64,000 bases of DNA, from positions 186,001 to 250,000 of the forward strand of contig NZ_FOIB01000007.1 of assembly GCF_900111765.1 (NCBI RefSeq). The letters are read 5' to 3'. This DNA comes from Myxococcus fulvus (GTDB lineage: Bacteria > Myxococcota > Myxococcia > Myxococcales > Myxococcaceae). The position numbers and the translations under genes were made by a program. Numbering within the stretch: position 1 is the stretch's first letter; every line of letters starts with the position of its first letter. The notes under the pieces are model-generated. The model ran no database searches. It worked only from the letters and a program-made list of their open reading frames with translations, and had not been told where the DNA came from. This document shows positions 34,952 through 44,180 of the stretch, piece by piece.

Positions 34952-36268
34952 ATGTCCCAACCGGATACCCAGGCGCATCCTGTTCCCCAGCATGTCCACC
35001 AGGCGCAGCTCCAGGTTGCCGCGGCCCTCGAGAAGGCCGAGGGCAAGCCGATCGACCTGCTCAAGGCGCCCTGGGGGGATGTGGAGAAGGCGGTCGCGAA
35101 GGTCCTCGGTGGCCCGTTCCAGGTGAACCAGCCCGAGCACCAGACGCTGGCGCTGGGTCTGGCCGGCGCCTTCGCCATGCGCCTCATCATGGAGCACCAG
35201 GCGTTCTGGTTCCCCAACCGGGACTCGCCCGAGGGCGCCACGCTGGGCTTCCCCGAGGCCATCATCATGCTGTCGCCGTTCGGCGCGGCGATGGACGCGC
35301 TGGGTCAGAGCAAGCTGGGCCGGCTGGACGACCTGGCCGCGGACATCCGCCGTTCGCTGGGCCAGGCCCGCTTCGGCAACAACCCGGCCCAGGCGCTGGG
35401 GGGGCAAGCTCCCAAGCTGACGCCGGTGGACTACCAGCGGCTGTTCGACCCGGGCTTCCTGCAGTTCGTCGTGGTGGACCCGGCGAAGGCGAAGACGGCG
35501 CTGGAGACGAAGCCGGACGTGCTCGCCCGTGACGTGCGCGCCGCCCTGGGCCGCGCGCAGGACCTGCCGGCCGAGGCGCGCCAGCAGTTCGAGGGGCAGA
35601 TCGTCCAGTCCCTGCAGCGGTTGGACCCCAGCAAGTCGCTCATCGAGCAGGCCGAGCGCGCGCCGCGTCTGGCGGAGCTGATGGTGCACCTGTTCGCCAC
35701 GGTGAACGGCACGGGCTCCGCGCCCGAGGACTTCTGGCACGACATCGTCCTGCCGCTGCTCTTCATCGGCGCGCCGACCACGTTCCCGCCGCTGGATGAC
35801 GAGGAGCTGGAGCTGTTCCGCAACGGCGCGGACCCGCTGCCGCTGTTCGTGGACGTGGTGCCGCACGCGCACCCCGCGCCGGACGAGGGCCTGCTGGGCG
35901 CGTTCGAGATGAGCGACATCGGCCTCTTGCACCCGGGCTTCGCTCGGGTGGGCGCGCTGCGGCTCATCCGCATCGACCCCACGCGCATCAAGCCGCTCCT
36001 GGCCGGCTTCGACGCGCAGAAGCTCGCGACGAGCATCAAGACCTTCGGCGACGCGGTGGCGACGGCGGCGGGCAAGCCGGTCAACGACACGCCGCAGGGC
36101 AAGGAGATGCTCCAGGCCTCGCTCACGCTGCTGTCGGACCTGAAGCGCGGCGTTGGAGAGGGCAAGGGCGAGCTGTGCCTGCGTCGTCTCACCGAGGCCG
36201 AGGCCGCCTCCGAGCGCGCCCTGGGTTCGGTGCGCAAGGGCCTTCAGGGCTCGCTCATCATCACCTGA
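34952..36268 (+). CDS. Conserved hypothetical protein
   Basis: The 438-residue product is predicted soluble and largely helical, with no signal peptide. Distinct regions are a His/Gln-rich N-terminus (SQPDTQAHPVPQHVHQ), a Gly/Ala helix (ALGLAGAFAMRLIMEHQAFWF) and an acidic stretch (FPPLDDEELELFRNGADPLP). The C-terminal part is helical and ends QGSLIIT. No catalytic motif or known domain is recognised. Codon bias and length show it is a real gene. Its stop overlaps the convergent dehydrogenase gene by eight bases. It diverges from the protease fusion. Confidence 0.75.
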   Translation: MSQPDTQAHPVPQHVHQAQLQVAAALEKAEGKPIDLLKAPWGDVEKAVAKVLGGPFQVNQPEHQTLALGLAGAFAMRLIMEHQAFWFPNRDSPEGATLGFPEAIIMLSPFGAAMDALGQSKLGRLDDLAADIRRSLGQARFGNNPAQALGGQAPKLTPVDYQRLFDPGFLQFVVVDPAKAKTALETKPDVLARDVRAALGRAQDLPAEARQQFEGQIVQSLQRLDPSKSLIEQAERAPRLAELMVHLFATVNGTGSAPEDFWHDIVLPLLFIGAPTTFPPLDDEELELFRNGADPLPLFVDVVPHAHPAPDEGLLGAFEMSDIGLLHPGFARVGALRLIRIDPTRIKPLLAGFDAQKLATSIKTFGDAVATAAGKPVNDTPQGKEMLQASLTLLSDLKRGVGEGKGELCLRRLTEAEAASERALGSVRKGLQGSLIIT

Positions 36269-37286
36269 GCCGCTTCTCCAGCGCGGCGCGTGATTCGGGG
36301 CTGAGTCTCTCCGAGACGAGCTCCAGCGCGCGCCGCGACAGCAGTCGGTAGATGGGGGCGATGTCGTCCGGGAGCGCATCCAGGTGCGCGCCGACCACGC
36401 CCGCATCGCCCCGGACGATGGGGCCGGTGAGGCTCCCCGCGAGGCCGCGCGCTTCCATGCCTCGCAGCGCGGAGCGCATCAGGGGCAGCAGGGCGCGGAG
36501 CGCTGCGTCGGGCGCGATTCCCGCGGTGCCGAGCGCCGCGACGGCCGCGTCCGCGAGTGCCACGACGAGCCCCGCGCTCATCACCGCGCCCGCGTGGTAG
36601 GCGGCGCGATGGGCCTCGGGGACCTCGATGACCTCCAGCTTCACGTCCTCGGCCATGGCGCGCAGCACTTCGCGCAGGGGTCTGGAGCGCGTGCTGATGG
36701 ACGCGGTGTGGCCGGCGAGCGAATCTCGCGCGGAGGATACGGCGCAGAGCGGATGGAAAGAGCCGAGGGCTCGGCCTCGTGGCTCGCCGAGGGCTTGGAG
36801 CGACAGCGCGCCGGCCGTGTGCACGAGGGCAACGGAGCGGGGCAGGGTGCTGGCGAGCTCTTTCGCGACGCGGGGGACTTCCGCATCCGGGACGCAGAGG
36901 AGCACGAGCCGCGCGCGCCGCAGGTCCTCGGGCGTCGAGGGCTTCAGGTCGAGCGCTTCGACTCGCTGACGACCTTCGTCACCGCGTGAGTGGAGCGTCA
37001 CGGGCCAGCCCGTCGCGCTCAGCGCGAGCCCGAGGGCTCCGCCGAGGCGGCCTGTTCCGACGATGACGACACGGGGCCGCTGCGTCGAAGTCGCCGCGTG
37101 GCTCGCGAAGGATTTCCGCGGTGCAGGCTTCGTCTGCGCCGTGCTGCCCTCGCGGTTCGCCGAGGCGCCTTCCCGTGGCGCAGCAGTGCGCCTGTTGCTG
37201 ACGGGCGCGGGGTGCTTCGCGGTCGCGCGGCCCCGGGAGGACTCCTTCCTCGGGGCACTTCGCTTCCGCGAGGCGCGGGGACTCAT
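36261..37286 (-). CDS. Rossmann-fold DUF2520-type oxidoreductase
   Basis: The 341-residue protein has a basic, disordered N-terminal extension of about 70 residues rich in Arg, Ala and Ser. A Rossmann domain (VVIVGTGRLGGALGLAL, residues 73-89; later VLLCVPDAEVP) and a helical C-terminal domain with AYHAGAVMSAGLVVALAD follow. This is the layout of F420/NADP-dependent-type oxidoreductases with a DUF2520 C-terminus. The substrate is unknown. The ATG overlaps the stop of the Clp-like gene as ATGA (37286-37283), so the two are co-translated. In many genomes this family sits near pantothenate genes, but none is present here. Confidence 0.8.
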   Translation of the reverse strand: MSPRASRKRSAPRKESSRGRATAKHPAPVSNRRTAAPREGASANREGSTAQTKPAPRKSFASHAATSTQRPRVVIVGTGRLGGALGLALSATGWPVTLHSRGDEGRQRVEALDLKPSTPEDLRRARLVLLCVPDAEVPRVAKELASTLPRSVALVHTAGALSLQALGEPRGRALGSFHPLCAVSSARDSLAGHTASISTRSRPLREVLRAMAEDVKLEVIEVPEAHRAAYHAGAVMSAGLVVALADAAVAALGTAGIAPDAALRALLPLMRSALRGMEARGLAGSLTGPIVRGDAGVVGAHLDALPDDIAPIYRLLSRRALELVSERLSPESRAALEKRLR

Positions 37287-39889
37287 CGCTCCCGCTGGAA
37301 CGCGAGCTGTCCGGCGTGGAGCGCGACGCGCACGCGGTCTCCCGCGCCGAACTCACCGGACAGGATGCGCTCGGCCAGCGGTCCTTCCACCAGCCGCTGC
37401 ACCATCTGCCGCATGGGCCGCGCGCCGAGCTGCGGGTCGAAGCCGCCCGACTTCAGCAGGTGGCCCACCACGTCCTCGCCCGCCACGTACTCGATGCCGC
37501 GCTCGGTCGACAGCCGCTTGCTGCTCTCCTCCAGCAGCAGCGTCGCGATGCGCGCGACCTCCTCCTCCTCCAACGGACGGAAGGGGAGCCGCTCATCGAT
37601 GCGGTTCCACAGCTCCGGCGGCAACGCCCGACGCGCCGCCGACGCCGCGTGCTCCAGCGCGCTCGCCGCGCCCGAGCTCTCCTGCCCGAAGCCGAGCGGA
37701 CGACCCGTGCGCGAGAACGCCTCCGCGCCCAGGTTCGTCGTCAGCACGATGACGGTGTTCGAGAAGTCGATGTGCCGACCCTTGCCATCCGTCAGCCGCC
37801 CCTCCTCCAGGACCTGGAGCAGCAGCAACTGCACCTCGCGGTGCGCCTTCTCGATTTCGTCCAGCACCACCACGGACGAGGGACGCCGACGCACCGGCTC
37901 CGTGAGCTGGCCACCTTCGCCATGGCCCACGTAGCCCGCCGGCGAGCCGATGAGGCGCGACACCCCGTGCGCCTCCGACATCTCGCTCATGTCCAGCCGC
38001 ACCAGCGCGTCGCGGTTGCCAAAGAGAACCTCCGCCAGCCCGCGCGCCATCTCCGTCTTGCCCACGCCCGTGGGGCCCAGGAACAGGAAGCTGCCCATGG
38101 GACGCCGCGACGCGAAGCCCGCGTAGTTGCGACGGATGACCCGCGCGATGCGCGCAATCGCCTCCTCGTGGCCGATGACCCGCTCGCCCAGGTCCTGCTC
38201 CAACCGGAGCAGCCTCGCCGAGTCGTTCATGAGCAGCCGCTCCTCCGGAACGCCCGCGAGCTTCGCCACCACCCGCGCCACGTCCGACGGCTCCACCACG
38301 TCACGTCCCTCGCGGTGGCACCGGCTCCCCGCCAGGTCCACCACCGAGATGGCCTTGTCCGGCATGAACCGGTCCGTCACGTAGCGGCTCGCCAGCGACG
38401 CCGCGGCCTCCAGCGCCTCCGGCCGATAGCGCAGCGCGTGGTGCTCCTCGTACCGGCCGATGATGCCGCGGAGGATCTCCACCGTCTCAGGCACCGACGG
38501 CTCGTGCACCACCACCGCCGTGAAGCGCCGCTCGAGCGCCGGGTCCGCGCTGATGAACTTGCGGTACTCGTCGTGCGTCGTCGCGCCGATGCAGGGGAAC
38601 TCGCCCCGCGCCATCGCCGTCTTCAGCTCGTTGGCCGCGTCCTGAGGACCGTCGCCCGTGGAGCCCGCGCCCACCAGCGTGTGGATTTCGTCGATGAAGA
38701 CCATCACGCGCCCCTCGGCGCGGCGGACCTCTTCCTTCAACGCGTTGAGCTTCTCGGAGAACGAGCCGCGAAGCTGGGTGCCCGCCACCAGCGAGGCCAT
38801 GTCCAGCTCCACCACCACCTTCTCCGCCAGCCCGCCACGCAGCCCCAACAGCCGCTGCGCCACGCCCTCCACCACCGCCGTCTTGCCCACGCCCGCCTCA
38901 CCCAGGAGGCAGGGGTTGTTCGTGCGGCGCTTGCCGAGGACGTCGATGACCTCCTCGATCTCCCGCGCGCGGCCCACCACCGGGTCCAGCTTCCCCTCAC
39001 GGGCCGCCTGGCTCAGGTTGCGGCCCAGCGACGTGAGCAGCGGGAAGGCCTTGGGGTCCAGCGCCATCGAGGGACCCTTCGCCACAGCCACGGCCGCCTG
39101 CGCGGGACGTGCCGCCGGAGCGGGCGCGGGGGGCGGCGTCGGTCGCGCCACGGGCGCCGACGTCGGAGCCGGGGGCGTCACGATGGGCGTGACGCGCGAA
39201 GTCGGAGCGGGGGCCGGAGGCGGCGGGGCGACCTGGGGCGCGGCCTTCTCCGGCGTCGCGGCCTTCTCCTGCGGCTCGTGGTCCACGTCGATGAGGTCGC
39301 GAGGCGACAGCGCGGGCGTCGTCGCGCGCGGGGGGGCGGGGGGAGGAGGCTTCGGCGGCGCGACCGGCGCCGGACGCGGCAGGCTCACCGCCACCGCGGA
39401 GAAGGGCAGGGGGGACGGAGGCGCCCCGAGCGGTCGGCTGGCCGCGGGCCGCGAGGTGGTGACGTGCGTGCGCCCCGGCTGGAGCTTGCGCGGCATCCGC
39501 CCGCTCACGAAATAGGAGACCGCCGTGGTGCGCAGCGTCGCCAGATCCAGGCCCGCGTGCATCAGCAGCTCCTGGGCCCCGCAGCGCACCCGCGTCACCG
39601 CGATGAGCAGGTGCAGGCAGTCCGCCTCCTGGGAACCGCAGCTCACCGCGATTTCACGGGCCTTCTCCCGCAGCTCGCGGACCAGGCCGTCGTGCTCGGC
39701 GGGCGCGGCGGTGAGCAACTGGAGGAGGGCATCCTCGTCCACGCCCCGCTCCTTGAGGAGCAGCTGCGCCCGGTTCTCCACCGTGAACAGCGCCAGGAGC
39801 ACGTGGGCCGAGGTAAGCTTCTGGGCCACGCTCCGGGCAATGTCGTTGGCTTCTTGAAGGACCTGGGCGAGATCCGTGCTTTCGACCAT
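37283..39889 (-). CDS. ClpA/ClpC-like AAA+ unfoldase with Pro-rich linker
   Basis: The 868-residue protein has a Clp N-domain (about 1-125), a disordered Pro/Ala-rich linker (about 140-275), and two AAA+ modules. Walker A sites are GEAGVGKT (330-337) and GPTGVGKT (605-612); Walker B sites are FIDE near 398 and VLDE near 675. No ClpB/ClpC middle domain lies between the modules, as in ClpA. A PLGFG loop at 731-735 sits where ClpA and ClpC carry their ClpP-contact tripeptide, so it may feed a protease. The long linker is unusual. The start at 39889 follows GGAG. It is translationally coupled to the DUF2520 gene and diverges from the second efflux operon. Confidence 0.88.
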   Translation of the reverse strand: MVESTDLAQVLQEANDIARSVAQKLTSAHVLLALFTVENRAQLLLKERGVDEDALLQLLTAAPAEHDGLVRELREKAREIAVSCGSQEADCLHLLIAVTRVRCGAQELLMHAGLDLATLRTTAVSYFVSGRMPRKLQPGRTHVTTSRPAASRPLGAPPSPLPFSAVAVSLPRPAPVAPPKPPPPAPPRATTPALSPRDLIDVDHEPQEKAATPEKAAPQVAPPPPAPAPTSRVTPIVTPPAPTSAPVARPTPPPAPAPAARPAQAAVAVAKGPSMALDPKAFPLLTSLGRNLSQAAREGKLDPVVGRAREIEEVIDVLGKRRTNNPCLLGEAGVGKTAVVEGVAQRLLGLRGGLAEKVVVELDMASLVAGTQLRGSFSEKLNALKEEVRRAEGRVMVFIDEIHTLVGAGSTGDGPQDAANELKTAMARGEFPCIGATTHDEYRKFISADPALERRFTAVVVHEPSVPETVEILRGIIGRYEEHHALRYRPEALEAAASLASRYVTDRFMPDKAISVVDLAGSRCHREGRDVVEPSDVARVVAKLAGVPEERLLMNDSARLLRLEQDLGERVIGHEEAIARIARVIRRNYAGFASRRPMGSFLFLGPTGVGKTEMARGLAEVLFGNRDALVRLDMSEMSEAHGVSRLIGSPAGYVGHGEGGQLTEPVRRRPSSVVVLDEIEKAHREVQLLLLQVLEEGRLTDGKGRHIDFSNTVIVLTTNLGAEAFSRTGRPLGFGQESSGAASALEHAASAARRALPPELWNRIDERLPFRPLEEEEVARIATLLLEESSKRLSTERGIEYVAGEDVVGHLLKSGGFDPQLGARPMRQMVQRLVEGPLAERILSGEFGAGDRVRVALHAGQLAFQRER

Positions 39890-39950
39890 TCGAGCTCCGG
39901 CAAGCGTGCAGCCGAGCGGAATACACCCTCTCGATCCCGGCGGCAAAATT

Positions 39951-39979
39951 TCCGCAACAGGTTGCTACAGGTCTGCGGA
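39951..39979. promoter_or_regulatory. TGCGGA half-site pair upstream of the second efflux operon
   Basis: TCCGCA (39951-39956) and TGCGGA (39974-39979) are inverted copies, with a GCAAC-AG-GTTGC palindrome (39954-39965) inside. The right copy continues as TGCGGAATCC, identical for ten bases to the reverse complement of the palindrome at 14951-14965. They lie between the Clp-like and Yip1-like genes. Confidence 0.45.
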
Positions 39980-40010
39980 ATCCTTGAAGTAGAAAGCCGC
40001 CCGACCTTCC

Positions 40011-40018
40011 ATGCGGAT
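40011..40018. promoter_or_regulatory. Third TGCGGA-type half-site
   Basis: ATGCGGAT equals the left half plus centre of the palindrome found beside the first efflux operon. It lies about 48 bases upstream of the sigma-54-like element at 40062, and together with the pair at 39951-39979 makes three half-sites in 68 bases. Confidence 0.4.
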
Positions 40019-40061
40019 GGAATTCGGCCGGCTGGCTGCCCGTTCACCGCGGAATTTCGAC

Positions 40062-40077
40062 TGGCCGAGCAATTGCC
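40062..40077 (+). promoter_or_regulatory. Sigma-54-like promoter of the second efflux operon
   Basis: TGGCCGAGCAATTGCC carries the conserved TGGC and TTGC blocks with GG and GC ten bases apart, as required for sigma-54. Transcription would begin near 40088, about 31 bases before the Yip1-like start at 40119. Bases between the blocks deviate from the consensus, so this is a candidate rather than a secure call. Confidence 0.5.
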
Positions 40078-40118
40078 TGAGGGGGAATGCCGTACTTCCC
40101 TCCGAGACCACCCACCTT

Positions 40119-40826
40119 ATGACCTCACTCGTCCAACCCGTGCGCGTCTTCATCGACCCTGTCGAGGGGACGCCCGCCGCCGTCGAAGCCCGCCGTTGGG
40201 TCTGGCCCCTCCTCATCCTCGCCCTCTGCGTGTCCGCCTCCGGGACGCTGTTTTCCCTTCGCTGGGACGCGACCCCGGATGTCATCCGTGAGCTGCAGGC
40301 CTCCGGGGAGATGTCGACCATCTCCGAGGCGGACCTGAGCGACAAGATCCAGACCGCGTCCCGCAAGGCGCTGGTGGGCGGCATCGCCAAGGGCGTCTTC
40401 GTGATGCCGTTCATGGCGCTGCTCCTGGCCGCCATGCTCTGGGTCGTGTCCTGGCTGTTCGACCGGCCCGTCCACTTCGAGAAGCTGATGTCGGTGGCGG
40501 CCATCGCGCTCCTGCCCATCGCGCTGTACCACCTCATCCTCACCGGCTGCCTCGCGGCGCAGCACACCGTGTCCGTCTCGCGCGTGCTCCAGCTGGTCCC
40601 GTCCCACCTGGGCGCGTTCCTGGGGGAGCTGAGCCCGAAGATGGCGCGCGTCGCCTCCACCGTGGACTTCTTCAACCTCTGGAGCACCGCGCTGCTCGGC
40701 CTGGGCTTCTCCGCCGCCACCGGCATGCCGCGGACCCGCGCGCTGCTGCTGTCCCTGGCGCTCTACGCGATGTTCGCGGGCGTCATGATGGTGGGCTTGC
40801 CCGGCTCGGCGGGAGGTGGCCAGTGA
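40119..40826 (+). CDS. Yip1-family membrane protein heading an efflux operon
   Basis: The 235-residue protein has about five membrane helices: near 30-48, 95-113, 124-145, 180-200 and 208-228. A soluble segment after helix 1 contains ISEADLSDKIQTASRK. The arrangement with a GG.. kept helical core fits the Yip1/DUF-type integral membrane family. Its stop overlaps the GTG start of the TolC gene by four bases, so it belongs to the efflux operon; a role in assembly or in coupling is inference. The ATG at 40119 has only a weak ribosome site. Confidence 0.75.
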   Translation: MTSLVQPVRVFIDPVEGTPAAVEARRWVWPLLILALCVSASGTLFSLRWDATPDVIRELQASGEMSTISEADLSDKIQTASRKALVGGIAKGVFVMPFMALLLAAMLWVVSWLFDRPVHFEKLMSVAAIALLPIALYHLILTGCLAAQHTVSVSRVLQLVPSHLGAFLGELSPKMARVASTVDFFNLWSTALLGLGFSAATGMPRTRALLLSLALYAMFAGVMMVGLPGSAGGGQ

Positions 40827-42166
40827 ACGCCCTCATCGTCGCGACGCTGCTGTCCGCGTCCCCCGCGCCCACGCCCATCACCCTGCAGCAGGCCCGAGAG
40901 GAAGGCCGCCAGAGCACGACCGCGCTCACGGCGCTCCAGGACCTGGAGGTCAGCCAGCAGGACGTGAACATCCGCCGCTCCGCGCTGTTGCCCCAGCTCT
41001 CCGTCAACGGCTTCGTGGGCAAGCGTTGGCTCGGCCGCCGCCAGACGTTCGACCTGGTGCCGGACGTGAACAACCCCGGCGAGTTCGTGCAGATCTCCGT
41101 CGAGTCCAAGCCCACCAGCACGGGCGACTACGACCTGGGCGCGGTCCTGAGCCAGAGCATCTATGACCGCGCGGTCTGGAAGCAGCTCGAGCAGGCCGGG
41201 GTGCTGCGCGACGCGCAGGCGAGCCAGGCCAAGGAGGAGGCGGACACCGCGGAGCTGGAGGCCATCCGCCGCTTCTTCACGCTCTTCCGCACCCAGTCCA
41301 CCCGCCAGGTGCTGGACGCCACCGTCAAGCGCAGCGAGGAGCAACTGGAGCGCGCCCGCGCCCTGTTCCTGGCGGGCCGCGTGGGCAAGGTGGAGGAGAT
41401 CTCCGCCCTGGTGAACCTGGGCAATGACCGCATCTCCTTCGTCCAGTCGCTCAGCCAGCTGGTCACGGACCAGGGGCAGCTCGCGGTGTGGCTGACGCGT
41501 CCGGGCACCCAGCCCGTGGAGGCGGTGGACCCGGGCGTGCTCCAGTCGGAGCCCGGTCCCGCGCCCACCATCGAGCAGGCCATCAGCGTCGCCCGCGAGC
41601 AGCGCCCGCTGCTCAAGGCGCTGGAGGCCCGGGTGAGCGCGGCCGAGCTGGAGCGCGCCATCGCCCGCGCGGACTACATCCCGAAGCTGTCGGCCCAGGG
41701 CATCTACACCCGCCAGGGCCCGGACGCCGGCCAGGTCTTCACCGAGCCGCGCCTGCAGAACAACGTCATCGCCCGCCTCAACCTGGACTGGAACATCTTC
41801 AACGGCTTCATCACCCCCGCGCAGACCAAGCGGGCCGAGGCCAACATCCGCAAGGCCCAGCTCCAGCTGGCGCAGTCCGCGCGGGAGATCGAGGCCGAGG
41901 TGCGCACCGCGCACCAATCGCTGGAGGCGCAGCTCGTCGCCGCCCGCCTGGCCGCGGAGAACCGCGAGGCCGCCGTCCAGGGACTCAACCTGGCCGAGGA
42001 GCGCTTCAAGGCCGGTGCGGGCTCCACGCTGGAGGTCCGTGACGCGCAGCTCAGCCTCACGCAGGCGGAGCTCAGCTTGTTGGAAAACAGAATCGATGTC
42101 GAAATCGCCCGCTTCACCTTGATGCGGGCCATGGGCGCCCTGATGAGCCCGGGAGAGACGAAATGA
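40823..42166 (+). CDS. TolC-family outer-membrane efflux protein, second operon
   Basis: The 447-residue protein has a short signal peptide and two OEP repeats starting at ITLQQAREEGRQ. Characteristic helices and strands include SYD-like SIYDRAVWKQLEQA, YIPKLSAQGIYTRQG and LNLDWNIFNGF. It should form the exit duct for the transporter encoded downstream. GTG at 40823 overlaps the Yip1-like stop (GTGA), and its own stop overlaps the adaptor start (ATGA), giving a chain of coupled genes. It differs clearly in sequence from the first operon's TolC, lacking the long Ala/Pro-rich N-terminus. Confidence 0.9.
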   Translation: MNALIVATLLSASPAPTPITLQQAREEGRQSTTALTALQDLEVSQQDVNIRRSALLPQLSVNGFVGKRWLGRRQTFDLVPDVNNPGEFVQISVESKPTSTGDYDLGAVLSQSIYDRAVWKQLEQAGVLRDAQASQAKEEADTAELEAIRRFFTLFRTQSTRQVLDATVKRSEEQLERARALFLAGRVGKVEEISALVNLGNDRISFVQSLSQLVTDQGQLAVWLTRPGTQPVEAVDPGVLQSEPGPAPTIEQAISVAREQRPLLKALEARVSAAELERAIARADYIPKLSAQGIYTRQGPDAGQVFTEPRLQNNVIARLNLDWNIFNGFITPAQTKRAEANIRKAQLQLAQSAREIEAEVRTAHQSLEAQLVAARLAAENREAAVQGLNLAEERFKAGAGSTLEVRDAQLSLTQAELSLLENRIDVEIARFTLMRAMGALMSPGETK

Positions 42167-43428
42167 AGTGGTGGAAGGGTGTGATTGCCGGTGCGCTGTT
42201 CCTCGGTGCCGCGGCCATCACGGCGGGAGGACTGAAGGAGCGTCCGCCGCCGTCCCAGGAGGTGCAGATCGCCAAGGCTCGCAAGGGCACCATCACCCGC
42301 ACCATCACCGGCGCGGGCAAGGTGCAGGCGGCCACGACGGTGAAGATCTCCTCCAGCCTCTCCGGAGACCTGGTGGAGCTGCTGGTCAAGGATGGCGACG
42401 CGGTGAAGAAGGGCCAGGTGCTGGCCCGCATCGACCGGCGCGTGTACGAGGCGGCGCTGAAGCAGGCGATGGCCTCGCAGAACGCGGCGCGCGCCGACGC
42501 CCAGGTGGCGGAGGTGGAGGTCAGCCGCACCACGCAGGAGCTGGGGCGGGTGGAGGGCCTGGTGACCAAGGGCCTGGCGTCCGGCGCCGAGCTGGACATC
42601 GCCAAGGCGAGCAAGAACACGGCGGAGGCCCGGCTCGCGTCCTCGAAGCAGCTGCTGGCGCGCAACGTCGCCGTCGTGGAGCAGGCGCAGACGGACCTGT
42701 CGCGCACGACGATGTTCTCGCCCATCGACGGCAACGTCATCGAGCTGTCGCGCGAGGTGGGTGAGCGCGTGCGTGGCTCGGAGCTGGCCGAGGACGTGGT
42801 GATGACCATCGCGGCCCTGTCCGCCATGGAGGTGAAGTTCGAGGTGGGTGAGCACGAGGTGGTGCACCTCAAGCCGGGCCAGCCCGCGGACGTGACGCTG
42901 GACGCGCTGGAGGGGCAGACCTTCGCGGGCTCGGTGGTGGAGATCGCCCAGAAGGCGCTCATCAAGAACGAGGGCACGGAGGCCGAGGTGACCAGCTTCC
43001 CCGTCACGGTGGCGCTGGACATGCGTCCGCCGGGCGTGCTGCCGGGCATGAGCGCGGAGGCCCGCATCTCCGCGGAGACGCGCAGCGACGTCGTCCTGGT
43101 TCCCATCCAGGCCGTCACGGTGCGTGCGGAGCGCACGCTGCCCGATTACAAGGAGCCCATCGAGGGTGGCGCGCTCAAGGCGCGGCGCACCGAGTCGCTG
43201 GCCAAGGTGGTCTTCGTGGTGGACGCGGCGAACAAGGCGCAGGTGCGGCGGGTGCAGACGGGCATCGCGTCCGACACGGAGCTGGAGATCCTCTCCGGGC
43301 TGAACGACGGCGACCGCGTGGTGGAGGGCCCCTACCGCACGCTGTCGAAGGAGCTCAACCACGGGGACACCGTGCAGGAGCCCGAGCAGGGCGGTCCGGG
43401 CGGCATGAAGGGCGGGCGGAAGTCGTGA
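42163..43428 (+). CDS. Periplasmic adaptor protein of the second efflux operon
   Basis: This 421-residue HlyD/MacA-type adaptor has an N-terminal anchor (about 5-23), a lipoyl half-motif ([21 protein letters not shown]) split here by a helical hairpin (about 95-170), and the matching second half. Beta-barrel and membrane-proximal domains follow, and it ends in a Gly/Lys-rich tail. It bridges the TolC duct and the permeases encoded next. Both ends overlap neighbours by four bases. The lipoyl and hairpin arrangement parallels the adaptor of the first operon, but sequence identity looks low. Confidence 0.9.
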   Translation: MKWWKGVIAGALFLGAAAITAGGLKERPPPSQEVQIAKARKGTITRTITGAGKVQAATTVKISSSLSGDLVELLVKDGDAVKKGQVLARIDRRVYEAALKQAMASQNAARADAQVAEVEVSRTTQELGRVEGLVTKGLASGAELDIAKASKNTAEARLASSKQLLARNVAVVEQAQTDLSRTTMFSPIDGNVIELSREVGERVRGSELAEDVVMTIAALSAMEVKFEVGEHEVVHLKPGQPADVTLDALEGQTFAGSVVEIAQKALIKNEGTEAEVTSFPVTVALDMRPPGVLPGMSAEARISAETRSDVVLVPIQAVTVRAERTLPDYKEPIEGGALKARRTESLAKVVFVVDAANKAQVRRVQTGIASDTELEILSGLNDGDRVVEGPYRTLSKELNHGDTVQEPEQGGPGGMKGGRKS

Positions 43429-44180
43429 GCCACGGCAGCGGCGCCGGCGATGGCCGGCTCATCCAGGTGGACAACATCACCCGCGTCTTCCACGTCGGTG
43501 GCGAGGAGGTGCGGGCGCTGCGAGGCGTCACCTTCGGCGTGAGCCGGGGTGAGTGGATTGCCATCATCGGTCAGTCCGGCTCCGGCAAGAGCACGATGAT
43601 GAACGTGCTGGGCTGCCTGGATACGCCTTCCAGCGGCCGCTACATGCTCAACGGCAAGGACGTGTCGCGCATGAGCGACGACGAGCTGGCCGTCATCCGC
43701 AACGTGGAGATCGGCTTCATCTTCCAGACGTTCCAGCTCCTGCCGAAGGAGACGGCGCTGGCCAACGTGGAGCTGCCGCTGGTGTACCGCGGCATGCCCG
43801 CCAAGGAGCGGCGGGAGCGGGCGAAGGCGGCGCTGGACAAGGTGCAGCTCACGCACCGCATGCACCACCGGCCCAACGAGCTGTCGGGCGGTCAGCGTCA
43901 GCGCGTGGCCATTGCCCGCGCGCTGGTGTCCGAGCCGTCCATGCTGCTGGCGGACGAGCCCACGGGAAACCTGGACTCGGCCACGGGCGAGGAGATCGTC
44001 CGGCTGTTCGAGCAACTGCACCAGGCCGGCCACACGCTGGTGCTGGTCACGCACGAGCCGAAGCTCGCGGCCCGGTGTCCGAGGGCCATCCGCCTGAGCG
44101 ACGGTGAGATCGTCGCCGACGGGCCGGGGCGCGAGGTGGCGCTGGGCAACGCCGCGGCGATCGCGGCGGGGGGCGCATGA
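43425..44180 (+). CDS. ABC transporter ATPase of the second efflux operon
   Basis: This 251-residue MacB/LolD-type ATPase shows Walker [10 protein letters not shown]-loop FQTFQLLP, signature LSGGQRQR, Walker [12 protein letters not shown] and the switch His in VTHEPK. A GTG start overlaps the adaptor stop and its stop overlaps the first permease start. A single ATPase gene serves two permease genes, so a heterodimeric permease with one ATPase homodimer is expected. Confidence 0.93.
   Translation: MSHGSGAGDGRLIQVDNITRVFHVGGEEVRALRGVTFGVSRGEWIAIIGQSGSGKSTMMNVLGCLDTPSSGRYMLNGKDVSRMSDDELAVIRNVEIGFIFQTFQLLPKETALANVELPLVYRGMPAKERRERAKAALDKVQLTHRMHHRPNELSGGQRQRVAIARALVSEPSMLLADEPTGNLDSATGEEIVRLFEQLHQAGHTLVLVTHEPKLAARCPRAIRLSDGEIVADGPGREVALGNAAAIAAGGA

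Noticed and set aside
37316-40291. A 991-codon open frame antisense to the Clp-like gene
   Set aside because: The minus-strand protein has two complete AAA+ modules; the antisense frame shows no domain and runs through a promoter region.
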